DNA of 44,690 bases from a bacterium (lineage in GTDB: Bacteria > Chloroflexota > Dormibacteria > Dormibacterales > Dormibacteraceae). A program made the position numbers and the translations under genes. This document shows positions 7,249 through 15,694 of this stretch, in pieces; the stretch's first letter is position 1, and every line of letters starts with the position of its first letter. Location: contig SCQL01000064.1 in assembly GCA_004299235.1 (NCBI GenBank), forward strand, positions 1 to 44,690. Reading direction: 5' to 3'. The notes under the pieces are model-generated. The model was not told the origin of the DNA, did not search any database, and worked only from the letters and a program-made list of their open reading frames with translations.

Positions 7249-9768
7249 TTAGCCTCCCATAGTTGTCGAGCCGCCCGACAGAAGGGACGACGACGAGGAT
7301 GACGATGACGATGAGGACTGGGAGAGAAACTTGCTCTCCGAGGAGAGCTGGGCAAGGAGCTCCTCCATATGGGTGAACTCCTGCGTGAGCAGCGCGCGCT
7401 GGTTGCTCACAAGCTGCTGCTGCAGAGAGATTTCACTCGTCACATTGGACAGGGTGGAGTTCAGGCCTGTTATGGTCTCCGATATTTGTCCGCCGGGAGT
7501 GACGGTGGCCTGCTCGGCAAGGTTGGCCAATCCCTGGGCAAGGCCGGGAGCGTAATTGACGGATCCAAGCGGCGTCGCTGTGGTGATTCCAGGCGTGGTG
7601 ATCTGGAGAGTCAGGCCGTCCGCCGCATTGCCGGGATCTGCCAGGGTCAGGGTCTGGCCAATTCCGGAAGCAGCCACCCCGTTTATCGTCCCTGCGACAT
7701 CGGTGCCTGAGAACGTGGTGCCTGCTGCTGTCAGGCCAAGCTGGTCGCTGCCCGAGGCGCTGACACTGAAACTGGCTGCGGATCCGTAATTTGCCGAACC
7801 CAACTGCACGTTGTAAGCGCCTGAGGTGCCCGCCAGTGAGGCTGAGACTGCAATGCCGGCCGCAGCCATCGCACCGTTGATGCCTGTTATCACGTTGGCG
7901 ATGCTCTCACCGGCGGTGGCCGCATATGTGGCAGTGCCTGAGCCCGAGGTAACCGTGTAGCTTTCGGCAGAGGCCAATGTCGCGGCCGACGAGGCGAACG
8001 CCGCAGTGCCGGTGTCGATCGCCTGGGAGGCAGAACGGCTGATCGAGACGCCATAGCTGCCTGGCATGGTGCTATTGCTGGCTCCAGCCACGCTTACCTG
8101 GCCGGAGTAGGTGGAGCTCGAAGGAGAGAAGGTGCCTCCCTCGGTGAACATGGCCTGCACTGCGGCTGGGTTGGCGTCGTAGGCAGTTACGAAAGCGTTC
8201 TGGTTGAATGTGATCGTTCCCGAAGAGGTGATTGCCAGCCCGGCGGATTCCCCGGCGGTGCCGTCAGATCCGGCGGTTGAGGATCCTATTGCATTCCCCA
8301 CAATTGCAAGCACCTGCTGCGCAAGGGTGTTCAGCGATGTCTGGCCGTTGAGAGGCCCGGCGGTATTGGTCGACTGGTTGTATGCCGTATCCGTTGCGAT
8401 GTCGGAGAGGATTTTGTTCGCCGCGTCCACCAAGGACGATACCTGGCTTGCCACCTGGGATCCGTCAGCGGAGACATTGAGCGTTACAGGTGCTGTGGAG
8501 ACCTGGCTCAGGTGCACCGTCACTCCGGGAAGCAGGCCAGTCACGTCATTTGTTGCGGAGCTGACCTGGTAGCCGCCGACGCCGCCAATCGACACGACGG
8601 CGTTCTGGGCAGCTGTCGTTGTTTGCATCGCGCCAAGCGACGAAGCAGAAAATGCCTGGGTATCGATGGTTGCCGCCCCCGCGGTTCCCGTTTTCATCGA
8701 GTTTACTTCGAGTGCATACTGGTTTGCGCCCACCTGAAGAGCGGTAGCCGTGACTCCAGCGTTGGCTCCATTGATCGCATTCACGACTGAGGAGAGTGAA
8801 CCGTCACCGACCGAGACGTTCTGGGCGGTCATGGTACCAACGCTCAAGCCGCCGGAGATGTTTGCTGTTATCGATCCGCCAGTGCCCGATGCAAGGGTAA
8901 CGGAGGTGGTTCCGGTGCCGGCGATATTGTTTACGGTGGTGTTTGTGCCGTCGACATTGATGATCCCGTCGGTCCCGTAAACGACTGAGCCGGTGGAGAG
9001 CCCCAGAGTGCCCAGTGCCGTGCCCCCGGTGATTTGAAGCGATGCGGCCGATCCCTGCTGCGCGGTGGCAATTGAGAGCAGCCCGCTCGAGTTGACCGAA
9101 GCATTCAGCGTTCCGCCTGAAGCCTGGGTGATTGCCTGGGCCAATTGAGCCTGGGTGTAGGTTCCAGTCGGGATGACGACGGCCAGTGCGCTCCCATCCA
9201 CATTGAGGTTTATCTGGTTGTTGGTCGAAGTGATCGAGGTGCTCGATGCCAGTGGAGTGGCTCCCGTGACGCTTGCACCGGCCGAGGCCTGGGTGACGCT
9301 GATTGTGTGGGCTCCGGCGGCAAGGCCCGAGGTGCCGCTGAAGGATGAAATTCCGATCGCAAGGCCACCGGAACCGACCAGATAGTTGCCCGAGGCCACT
9401 ACGTCGTTGGTTGCCGATACCGTGCCGGCAGAGATTTGAGTGGATCCGGTAGCCAGCTGGTCTACCGCAAGGGTGATGGATCCGGCACTTGTTCCTCCGG
9501 TGACCGTTCCGGTGGCGGTTGTGGAATTTGACGAGCTGACCGAATAGGCCTCGTTATAGGCGGCCGGATTTGCAAGCGCGTCACCAGCCTGCTGCAGGCT
9601 CAGAAGGTCGGAATTCAGTGCCTGGTAGTCCGAAATCTGGGTGTTCAGCTGGCTCTGCTGGGATTGCAGCGACATCAGTGGTTGTTCGAAAATCGCCAGC
9701 TCGGCATTGATTATCTGACTCGTGTTGAGGCCTGATTCCAGTCCGCCAAAACTGATAGGTGCTGTCAT
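7249..9768 (-). CDS. fliD: FliD, filament cap protein (hook-associated protein 2), unusually long
   Basis: This 839-aa protein begins MTAPISFGGLESGLNTSQII, the standard FliD N-terminus. The ATG is at 9768; the frame is open to 9831, but the upstream residues do not resemble FliD. The N-terminal coiled coil (LMSLQSQQSQLNTQISDYQALNSDLLSLQ) and C-terminal coiled coil (ISLQQQLVSNQRALLTQEFTHMEELLAQL) flank a very long Ser/Thr/Ala/Gly-rich middle with several flagellin-hook-like segments (TYTQAQLAQAITQASGG). It ends in a run of about eleven serines followed by LLSGGSTTMGG. FliD is often 400-500 aa, so the exposed middle is enlarged. It caps the filament and controls flagellin insertion. fliS follows. 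No motif-type promoter was seen directly upstream. Confidence 0.95.
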   Translation of the reverse strand: MTAPISFGGLESGLNTSQIINAELAIFEQPLMSLQSQQSQLNTQISDYQALNSDLLSLQQAGDALANPAAYNEAYSVSSSNSTTATGTVTGGTSAGSITLAVDQLATGSTQISAGTVSATNDVVASGNYLVGSGGLAIGISSFSGTSGLAAGAHTISVTQASAGASVTGATPLASSTSITSTNNQINLNVDGSALAVVIPTGTYTQAQLAQAITQASGGTLNASVNSSGLLSIATAQQGSAASLQITGGTALGTLGLSTGSVVYGTDGIINVDGTNTTVNNIAGTGTTSVTLASGTGGSITANISGGLSVGTMTAQNVSVGDGSLSSVVNAINGANAGVTATALQVGANQYALEVNSMKTGTAGAATIDTQAFSASSLGAMQTTTAAQNAVVSIGGVGGYQVSSATNDVTGLLPGVTVHLSQVSTAPVTLNVSADGSQVASQVSSLVDAANKILSDIATDTAYNQSTNTAGPLNGQTSLNTLAQQVLAIVGNAIGSSTAGSDGTAGESAGLAITSSGTITFNQNAFVTAYDANPAAVQAMFTEGGTFSPSSSTYSGQVSVAGASNSTMPGSYGVSISRSASQAIDTGTAAFASSAATLASAESYTVTSGSGTATYAATAGESIANVITGINGAMAAAGIAVSASLAGTSGAYNVQLGSANYGSAASFSVSASGSDQLGLTAAGTTFSGTDVAGTINGVAASGIGQTLTLADPGNAADGLTLQITTPGITTATPLGSVNYAPGLAQGLANLAEQATVTPGGQISETITGLNSTLSNVTSEISLQQQLVSNQRALLTQEFTHMEELLAQLSSESKFLSQSSSSSSSSSSSLLSGGSTTMGG

Positions 9769-9883
9769 TGTTCGCCACGCTCCATTCTTGGACGTCTCAA
9801 GGTTCCCGAGTGGTTCTCCTGATGCTGGCAATGTTCTGGCGTTATGCCGGGGGACTAAGGAGAGCCTGGGCCGCTTGGGATGG

Positions 9884-9915
9884 CTCCACCCCAGGGCTTG
9901 GACCCTGGGGTGGAG
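9884..9915 (-). terminator. Strong hairpin between flagellin and fliD
   Basis: A perfect 13-bp inverted repeat (CTCCACCCCAGGG, six-base loop CTTGGA, then the complement) begins seven bases after the flagellin stop codon. There is no T-run after it on the minus strand. Actinobacterial terminators often lack one. It probably ends or attenuates the flagellin transcript, making flagellin far more abundant than the cap protein, and may stabilise the flagellin mRNA 3' end. Confidence 0.75.
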
Positions 9916-9922
9916 GCTGGAA

Positions 9923-10759
9923 TTACTGGAGCAGCTTCTGCGCCAAGCTTGGCAGGTGCTGCGCCTGATAAAGAACCGACATTCCTGACTGTTCGAGGAT
10001 TTGCAGCGAGGCGAACTGCGTCGTCTCCTTGGCGACGTTTACGTCGACCAGGTTGGCGTGCGCTGCCTGGATGTTCTCCTGGGCTGTGGTAAGGTTCGCC
10101 GAAAGCGAGGTCATCTGGTTCTGCGTTGCACCAATATCCGATGCCATGCTGGCAACCGTGGAGATTGCAGCCTGGACAGCGGTCATGGCCGCCTGGGCCG
10201 AGGTTACCAGCCCGATGCTGATGGCGGCGGTGTTGACCCCCAGGGCAGTCGAGGTGGATGATGCTATGGACAGAGCGATCTGGTCGCTCGACTGGTTATA
10301 GGGTCCGACCTGGAAAGTCTGGTTCTGGTATGAACCGTTCAGCAGGGCAGTTCCCCCGTAGTTGGTGCTTTGGGCAATCTGGTCGAGTTCGGCCTGCAGC
10401 GAGGCGAATTCGGACTGGGATGCGCTCAGCGTGGAGGAGTTCTGCGTACCTCCGTTTGCGGCCTGGGTGGCCAAAGTGTTCATGGTTTGGAGGATTGAGG
10501 CCTCCTGTCCGAGCGCTCCCTGGGCAGTCTGGAGCACGGACACGGCGTCTTGAACGTTGCTGATCGCCTGAGTGTAACCGTTGGCCTCTTCCTGCAGGTA
10601 TTGCCCGATAACATAGCCGGCCGGATTGTCAGCAGCCGTTTGAATCTGCAGGCCCGATGAGAGCTCGCCGACTGCTTGTGCCAATGCACTGTTGGTTTGG
10701 TCAAGATTGTCATACGAATTGACAGCTGACGCATTGTAGTTGATAAGAAGTCCCGACAT
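9923..10759 (-). CDS. fliC: Flagellin, filament subunit
   Basis: This 278-aa flagellin starts at ATG 10759 behind AGGAGG with a 9-base gap. The frame extends upstream to 10948, but that part overlaps the preceding gene and is not flagellin-like. The N-terminal D0/D1 region reads MSGLLINYNASAVNSYDNLDQ, then LSSGLQIQTAADNPAGYVIGQ; the C-terminal region has ENIQAAHANLVDVNVAKETTQF and ends SVLYQAQHLPSLAQKLLQ. The exposed D2/D3 part is almost absent, so the protein is near the minimum size for a working flagellin. It lies alone between a promoter and a strong hairpin, with a glycosyltransferase gene directly upstream, suggesting a glycosylated filament. Confidence 0.97.
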   Translation of the reverse strand: MSGLLINYNASAVNSYDNLDQTNSALAQAVGELSSGLQIQTAADNPAGYVIGQYLQEEANGYTQAISNVQDAVSVLQTAQGALGQEASILQTMNTLATQAANGGTQNSSTLSASQSEFASLQAELDQIAQSTNYGGTALLNGSYQNQTFQVGPYNQSSDQIALSIASSTSTALGVNTAAISIGLVTSAQAAMTAVQAAISTVASMASDIGATQNQMTSLSANLTTAQENIQAAHANLVDVNVAKETTQFASLQILEQSGMSVLYQAQHLPSLAQKLLQ

Positions 10760-10786
10760 GGGATTTGTCCTCCTGCTGACATTGAT

Positions 10787-10818
10787 TCTTCCCGAAGGAA
10801 GACGAAGCTTCCTTGCTC
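10787..10818 (-). promoter_or_regulatory. Flagellin leader with competing hairpins and AAGGA site
   Basis: Three overlapping foldings are visible in the mRNA leader. First, GAGC-AAGGAA-GCTT puts AAGGA in a loop (10805-10818). Second, AAGGAAG-CTTCGT-CTTCCTT is a 7-bp stem (10795-10814). Third, TCTTCC-TTCG-GGAAGA is a 6-bp stem closed by a UUCG tetraloop (10787-10802). They exclude one another. The Shine-Dalgarno AGGAGGAC is a further GGA site. This fits control by CsrA, whose antagonist FliW is also encoded here; the control itself is inferred. Confidence 0.55.
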
Positions 10819-10828
10819 CAGTGCTAAC

Positions 10829-10855
10829 TACGGTCCATTGCCGTAAAGAGTTGAG
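10829..10855 (-). promoter_or_regulatory. Flagellar sigma-type promoter of flagellin
   Basis: On the minus strand CTCAA, 14 bases, GGACCGTA. It lies in the short gap between the glycosyltransferase stop and flagellin, giving a leader of about 65 bases. Boxes and spacer are the same as those before the other flagellar units. Confidence 0.87.
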
Positions 10856-10868
10856 AGGTCGGCAGGTT

Positions 10869-13800
10869 TTAGTTCTTGGCCGCTTTGTGCGAATCGGTCC
10901 GCTGTGGCTCGTGCACATTGCCGTAGCGCCGGCGCTCGATGGCTGCAAGCCGTTCCTTCATTGCCCGGGCCGAGCGTGCAGGGGAGAATTGCCTGAGATA
11001 GCGTTCCCTGGCTCTTTGCGCCTTCATCAGCGCCAACTTGGGCTGCCCAGCGACGAGCCGCATGGCCTTGGCCGCTTCCGTTAGGCTTGGCTCGGCCCAG
11101 CGCCCCTGAGACGAGCTGCGGTATAGGAGATCCGGGATCGCCTTTAGCACGAAGGGAACCTGGAAGCTGTCGCGCTCGCTCTGAAGTTCGGCACTGAACG
11201 AATGGCCCGTAACGATAGTTGGCACCCCTGCAGTCATTGCCCGGCCAATAGCCAAGCCGGTCCCTTCGCTTCGATGAAGCGAGACGAAGCACGATCTGGC
11301 CGCTGCCCGGTCATTGAGGATGTGGCCAAGTCCCTTGTGATAGTCATTTACGAGTTCGATGTCGCTCCTCTTTGATGCAGCGGCGACCAGCCTTGCGTGT
11401 TCCGCCGGAAAGCGCTCCGCATGAGTTGTCTCAATGAGGAGTTTTGGCCCCTCACCGGGCTGGAACGCGCCAGAGAAGGCCTCCACTGCGCCAAGGGGGT
11501 TCTGCCGCTCGAATCCTTCCGCGTAGTCGACGCTGGCGACAAAGGTGAAACCGGTCTCGCTGGCGTCGTCCCCCTCCTGGCGCCACTCGGTCGTGATCGG
11601 GAGCAACATCCTTAGGACCGGCCGGCTTGTCGCCCGGGTAACGCTAGCGGCGGAAAATGCCGAAGGCACCCAGATTTCATGAACGATCGACGAGGCCGTG
11701 CTCATAGTCTGAGGCGGCCTTTCAAAGTCGCAGCGCCACACGCCGATCATGTAGCGGGCTTCGAAGCAAGCAGCACCGTGGTCGAAGACGAAGTTGGTCA
11801 AATCCTGGGGGGAGAGCACGAGCAGCGTGGTGTCGAAGGGATGGTCTCCCTCGTCATGGTGAGTCCACTCCAGCAGGCCCGGCTGTCCGTCCGAATGATA
11901 GGAGGTGGTCGACACCGACATGCCGTGGCTGCCCAGCGTGTTGGCAAGGGCACGTGCTATGTCGCCTTCGACAGAGGTGCTCTCAAACGCGCCAACGATA
12001 TTGATGCCTCCGCGCCGGGTCACAGCCGCCACCCTCTGGGGCGGCAACGAAGTTGATCCTCTTCGCCCGCGTTCGATGGGAACGGAGCCAACCGGAGCAA
12101 TTTCCACATTCGCTACAACCGGGTCGGCGTGGCTGGCTTCGAGCAGCCCGGGAGCAATCCGGCTGACCTCCTCGGTCGATTGGGCCAATGCCTCGGGATC
12201 AAGCAGGCTCCGCGCCTGGTGCAAGGCATTGATGACACTATGGTCTGCGAAACTGCCAAATGCCGCAGCCGCCGCGAGGATGCGCACCCGGGGATCGAGC
12301 TGTTCGTTGTTGGCCATTGCCACCAACGGGCACGCTGCCGGCAGGCCGCGGTTGCGCAGCCTTGAAGACCACACCAGAGCTCTGGCCACAGGCAGGCGCG
12401 GACCAAGGCGTCCTGCCGCAGCAAGCGGCTCCAGACGATCCGGAAACTTCTGCCAGATGGCTTCGAGCACTGAATCAGCCACCGCCGCCGGCTGGCGAAG
12501 CAGCCGTCCGAGCACCCCCATGAGGTCGTCCACCTCAAGTGCGTCGGCAATCTCTGACGGAGACCGGTGCGCTTTGATCAGCCAGAAAACGAGCTCTCCG
12601 AGATCTGCCTCCAGCAGTCCCTGAGCGCGCACTGCGTCAAGAACGACGTCAGCGGCCTCTGCGAACCGGCCGAGAGAAGCAAGTGCTTCGCCGCGTATGG
12701 AGGCGAGCGTATGCGCGGTATATTCCATGCCGTCATCGTCGCGCCCCCGCGACGGAACGCGCGCCAGCATAGACAGGCCTGCTGCAACGTCGCCCATGGA
12801 GATCCTTATCGAGCCCTCAGCGATGTCCGCGGCAATCTGGCTGACCGATGTCCGGCGCAACTCCTCCACCTGGTCGAGGGCCTCATCGAAGCGTGAAAGG
12901 CGGCCAAGGATATAGACCAGGTTATTAATGGCCATCCGCCGCGTAATTGGCTCCTCGGCAATTGAGGCTGCCTCCTTCAACACCTCAACCGCCTCAGTGC
13001 TCTGTCCGGCCACGTCCAGAGCGCGGCCGTAGTTCATTAGCGCATATGGCTTGTTGAGGACCTCGTCTTCTACGGCTTGCCGGGCGAGAGCGAGATTGCG
13101 TTCGGCCTTGTTCTTCGACTGGAGCACCTCGGCAACATAGCCATAGTGGATTATTCTCGATCCGCTAAGGTAGCCGAGCCTGAGAGGGCGGCTTGGGTCG
13201 TCGGCCGCGACCACCTGCTCGTGAAGCCGATAGAGCCATGTGCACGAAGTCCTTCGGAACAGCCGTATAGCGGTATGCACCGAGCGGGCATTGCCCAGCC
13301 CATGAAGATTCTCTATTGCCACCAGGTACGCTTCCAAGTTGGAACGCCGGTCGGAGAGGGTGGCCCGCAGCATCTCCGGATCGGCCAAGAGGTGCTCATC
13401 GGCGTCCAGCGAGAGAATCCATTCACCACTCGCCTGTTCCAGCGCCGCATTGCGGGCCCGGGCAAAGGAGTCGTCCCAATACCCCTCTATGACCCGCGCG
13501 CCAGCCGCCTTTGCAATTTCCACCGTATTGTCGCTCGATCCGGTGTCGTAAACGACGATCTCATCGGCAATATCGGCAATTGAGTCGAGGCATGACTGAA
13601 GCATCTGCTCTTCGTCCTTGACAATCAGGCACACTGAAAGCAGGCAGAGCGGGGGAACCGAATCTATGCCCCACTTGGTCACGAACAGTTCCTGATTGCA
13701 CACCTGGTGCTGCCACTTGATTCCGTTGAAGTCAAAGGTTGCGTGCCCCGCGTGATGTACGAATGAGCCGTGCGCGACCACGAGGCGAAGGCCTGCTCCG

Positions 13801-14402
13801 CGAAGTTTCATGCACAGGTCGTCGTCCTCGAATCCGCCGATGCCGTACGCCTCGTCGAAACCGCCGATCCGGGTGAAGACTTCAGAGCGGATTGCGAGGC
13901 AGAAACCGACAAGACGCGCACAGTCGCTGGTCTGCCCGGCGTGGGCCCTTTTCCAGGCCTGCGCAAATTCCCCGATAGCGGCGGCACCTTCACCCTGGTA
14001 AGGGATGTCTTGGATTATCTGATGTCCTGAGACGCTGTTCGATCTCGGACCGACCGCACCGACTGTGGGATCCGCAAAAGGGAGGAGCAGTTCCTCGAGC
14101 CATCCGTCGAAAACCAGGGTGTCGTTGTTCAAAAATACCAGGGCTTGGCCCCTGGCTGCTGCTGCGCCCTGATTGCAGCCTGCGCCGAAGCCGCAATTGG
14201 CTTCGTTTGAGACTACATCGACCCATGAATAATTCCGAAGTTCAAAGCCCGTGGCATCAGTCGAGCCATTGTCGACCACCACCACTTGGTCTCCAGGTGC
14301 GAGTGTTGATTGAAGAGACTCGAGGCAGTCACGCGTGCGGTCCCATGCGTTCCAGACGGGAATTACAACTGTCGCGGCAAGGCGCTGGCTCTGAGGGCTC
14401 AC
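10869..14402 (-). CDS. Multi-domain glycosyltransferase (GT2-GT2-TPR-GT4-like), probable flagellin glycosyltransferase
   Basis: This 1,177-aa protein has four parts. Residues 10-245 are a GT-A glycosyltransferase (TVVIPVWNAW, VVVDNGST at 41-48, FLNNDT at 90-95, GGFEDDDL at 189-196). Residues 254-430 are a second GT2 domain (LLSVCLIVKDEE, DTGSSDNT, catalytic DAD at 333-335). A helical TPR-like region covers about 430-620. The C-terminal part resembles GT-B family 4 enzymes (SEGTGLAIGRAMTAGVPTIV from about 1045). It lies directly upstream of flagellin and has its own flagellar promoter, which strongly suggests that it builds a glycan on flagellin or another filament protein. The GTG start is only nine bases after the promoter -10 box, with no Shine-Dalgarno, so its mRNA may be leaderless. 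Sugars and acceptor are unknown. Confidence 0.85.
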   Translation of the reverse strand: MSPQSQRLAATVVIPVWNAWDRTRDCLESLQSTLAPGDQVVVVDNGSTDATGFELRNYSWVDVVSNEANCGFGAGCNQGAAAARGQALVFLNNDTLVFDGWLEELLLPFADPTVGAVGPRSNSVSGHQIIQDIPYQGEGAAAIGEFAQAWKRAHAGQTSDCARLVGFCLAIRSEVFTRIGGFDEAYGIGGFEDDDLCMKLRGAGLRLVVAHGSFVHHAGHATFDFNGIKWQHQVCNQELFVTKWGIDSVPPLCLLSVCLIVKDEEQMLQSCLDSIADIADEIVVYDTGSSDNTVEIAKAAGARVIEGYWDDSFARARNAALEQASGEWILSLDADEHLLADPEMLRATLSDRRSNLEAYLVAIENLHGLGNARSVHTAIRLFRRTSCTWLYRLHEQVVAADDPSRPLRLGYLSGSRIIHYGYVAEVLQSKNKAERNLALARQAVEDEVLNKPYALMNYGRALDVAGQSTEAVEVLKEAASIAEEPITRRMAINNLVYILGRLSRFDEALDQVEELRRTSVSQIAADIAEGSIRISMGDVAAGLSMLARVPSRGRDDDGMEYTAHTLASIRGEALASLGRFAEAADVVLDAVRAQGLLEADLGELVFWLIKAHRSPSEIADALEVDDLMGVLGRLLRQPAAVADSVLEAIWQKFPDRLEPLAAAGRLGPRLPVARALVWSSRLRNRGLPAACPLVAMANNEQLDPRVRILAAAAAFGSFADHSVINALHQARSLLDPEALAQSTEEVSRIAPGLLEASHADPVVANVEIAPVGSVPIERGRRGSTSLPPQRVAAVTRRGGINIVGAFESTSVEGDIARALANTLGSHGMSVSTTSYHSDGQPGLLEWTHHDEGDHPFDTTLLVLSPQDLTNFVFDHGAACFEARYMIGVWRCDFERPPQTMSTASSIVHEIWVPSAFSAASVTRATSRPVLRMLLPITTEWRQEGDDASETGFTFVASVDYAEGFERQNPLGAVEAFSGAFQPGEGPKLLIETTHAERFPAEHARLVAAASKRSDIELVNDYHKGLGHILNDRAAARSCFVSLHRSEGTGLAIGRAMTAGVPTIVTGHSFSAELQSERDSFQVPFVLKAIPDLLYRSSSQGRWAEPSLTEAAKAMRLVAGQPKLALMKAQRARERYLRQFSPARSARAMKERLAAIERRRYGNVHEPQRTDSHKAAKN

Positions 14403-14411
14403 AGTTTCTAT

Positions 14412-14438
14412 TACGGTCCAAAGGAGTGCCGAATTGAC
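14412..14438 (-). promoter_or_regulatory. Flagellar sigma-type promoter of the glycosyltransferase
   Basis: On the minus strand GTCAA, 14 bases, GGACCGTA. Only the first base of the -35 box differs from the consensus of this window. Its nearness to the GTG codon at 14402 points to a leaderless or nearly leaderless transcript. This ties the glycosyltransferase to the flagellar regulon. Confidence 0.8.
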
Positions 14439-14734
14439 CCCCGCAAACTGCGATGTGGCGCTGGGGCGGGAACGGCGGCTGGCACCGGTTCAGCCCCAGG
14501 GGAAATCGGAGCGTGCGGGATATCTGAGCAGAGTTTCACGCAGGAAGAACTGCTTATGACCTTTATACCCAAGCGGCCCTTCTGCTGGGAATATTATTGG
14601 TTATGCAAGGCGTGTTTACCGTGATCAACTAAGCTTTTACTCGTGGCAGGAAGACGAACGGGTTTTCTAGAGTTGTTAACTTGAAACTTAGGTTTTTTCA
14701 TTAAGAGGGCTTTTTTCGCAGACTCAGGGCTAAC
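14439..14734. other. Divergent intergenic region
   Basis: About 300 bases lie between the glycosyltransferase promoter and the plus-strand 180-aa gene. A hairpin of CTGGGGC (14461-14467) with GCCCCAG (14493-14499) encloses a smaller bulged stem. The right part is AT-rich with several T runs (near 14692-14716). No clear -35/-10 pair for the plus-strand gene and no gene was found here. Confidence 0.5.
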
Positions 14735-15277
14735 ATGACATACTCGCTTGAAGAGTTCGACTCTTTGCTCAGCCGGGCCCAACCCGTAAGTTCTTCGACG
14801 CCGGTCGCCACTCTCAGAAAGTGGAGGACGGAGCTGGTTCGTGCCTCCGTTTTCGTCTCTTTTGCGATAGGGGTGCTCTCGGTTGATTTCGAGGTTCTCA
14901 AAGAAGGCCTCGAAGCGATCGAATCATCGGATAAGGACGTGCTGCAGTCAATTGTGGATGATCTTCCCTCCATTCTTGCTTCCGGATGGGTCGGTGGCGG
15001 CTGGTCGCTTTCTCCCGATGCCTCAGCCTCCGTGGGCGCAGCTGCCGAGCTGTCGCTTGACAATGCCAGCGGCCTGCTGGAGCTGCATACTGAGATTGCC
15101 TCTAGCAATCTGGGTGATCCGGTTGCCGTCCGCGATTTGATGGAACGCGTCTCCACGCAGCGCCTGGCGCTAATTGGCATCAGAGAACAGCTCGAAGGCA
15201 GGATAAAGCAGATCCAGCAGATCGTGCGTCAACACTACGCCGCGGGCACCGCTTCCGTCGACGACTGGCTGGCTTGA
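14735..15277 (+). CDS. Hypothetical 180-aa helical protein upstream of the flagellar sigma factor
   Basis: The protein starts MTYSLEEFDSLLSRAQPVSSST at ATG 14735, with AGGG about six bases upstream. It is mostly helical and acidic, with a hydrophobic stretch RASVFVSFAIGVLSV that looks like a buried helix rather than a span. A Ser/Ala-rich centre follows, then a C-terminal coiled-coil-like part (LIGIREQLEGRIKQIQQIVRQHY). I do not recognise the family. It is one of only two plus-strand genes in the flagellar cluster and lies 417 bases before the sigma factor gene. A regulator or adaptor role, for instance acting on that sigma factor, is conceivable because no FlgM is visible, but nothing in the sequence proves it. 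Confidence 0.75.
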   Translation: MTYSLEEFDSLLSRAQPVSSSTPVATLRKWRTELVRASVFVSFAIGVLSVDFEVLKEGLEAIESSDKDVLQSIVDDLPSILASGWVGGGWSLSPDASASVGAAAELSLDNASGLLELHTEIASSNLGDPVAVRDLMERVSTQRLALIGIREQLEGRIKQIQQIVRQHYAAGTASVDDWLA

Positions 15278-15694
15278 TCGGGCTGGTCGCGCAGCGGACT
15301 TTCCGGTGACTGGGGGCAGCCAAAAATGTGTATCAGAGCTGCAGGGGATGACAACCGGCTGTAGCAGGCAGCAACCGCTGCCAATTCACAGACATTTGGC
15401 GGATGTCATCGGTGAGGGGCCGGTAAGAGCTGGGGAATTTATGACCGTGCCGCTTGATCTGAGCCGTAAGGACAGCGCCTGATTCCGGGTGCACGGGACC
15501 ACTCCAGGTTCGCGGTTGCTTGCCGTTTGGCAAAGCCGAGTCTTTTCTCTGTGGAAGGACTGAAGTTGCCGACGGGGAACGATCTCGATTGAACGTCGAA
15601 ATGAGTATTGATATTTCCTTGCCTCAACCCCGATATTGTGTGATAGCATGACCTACAATTCGCTATCTGTGCTTCTAAGGCGGGAGCAGCTTCT
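15278..15694. other. Intergenic region with weak promoter candidate for the sigma factor
   Basis: About 415 bases separate the two plus-strand genes, and no open frame with a good start is seen. A weak promoter candidate on the plus strand is TTGCCT at 15619-15624 with GATAGCAT at 15642-15649. It overlaps a CTCAA that is followed after 14 bases by GATAGCAT rather than the flagellar -10 box, so it does not count as a motif match. Confidence 0.4.

Noticed and set aside
10480-10782. Possible upstream frame starting in the flagellin leader
   Set aside because: It begins just before the flagellin ribosome site but continues as a shifted shadow of flagellin; its length is explained by the flagellin codons.
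14701-15180. Minus-strand open frame opposite the 180-aa gene
   Set aside because: Very rich in Ser and Thr with no start site; the plus-strand frame has a better start, helical pattern and fits the sigma factor direction.
15619-15649. CTCAA followed by 14 bases upstream of the sigma gene as a seventh flagellar promoter
   Set aside because: The -35 box and spacer fit, but the -10 position reads GATAGCAT instead of GGRCCGTA, so auto-regulation is not supported.
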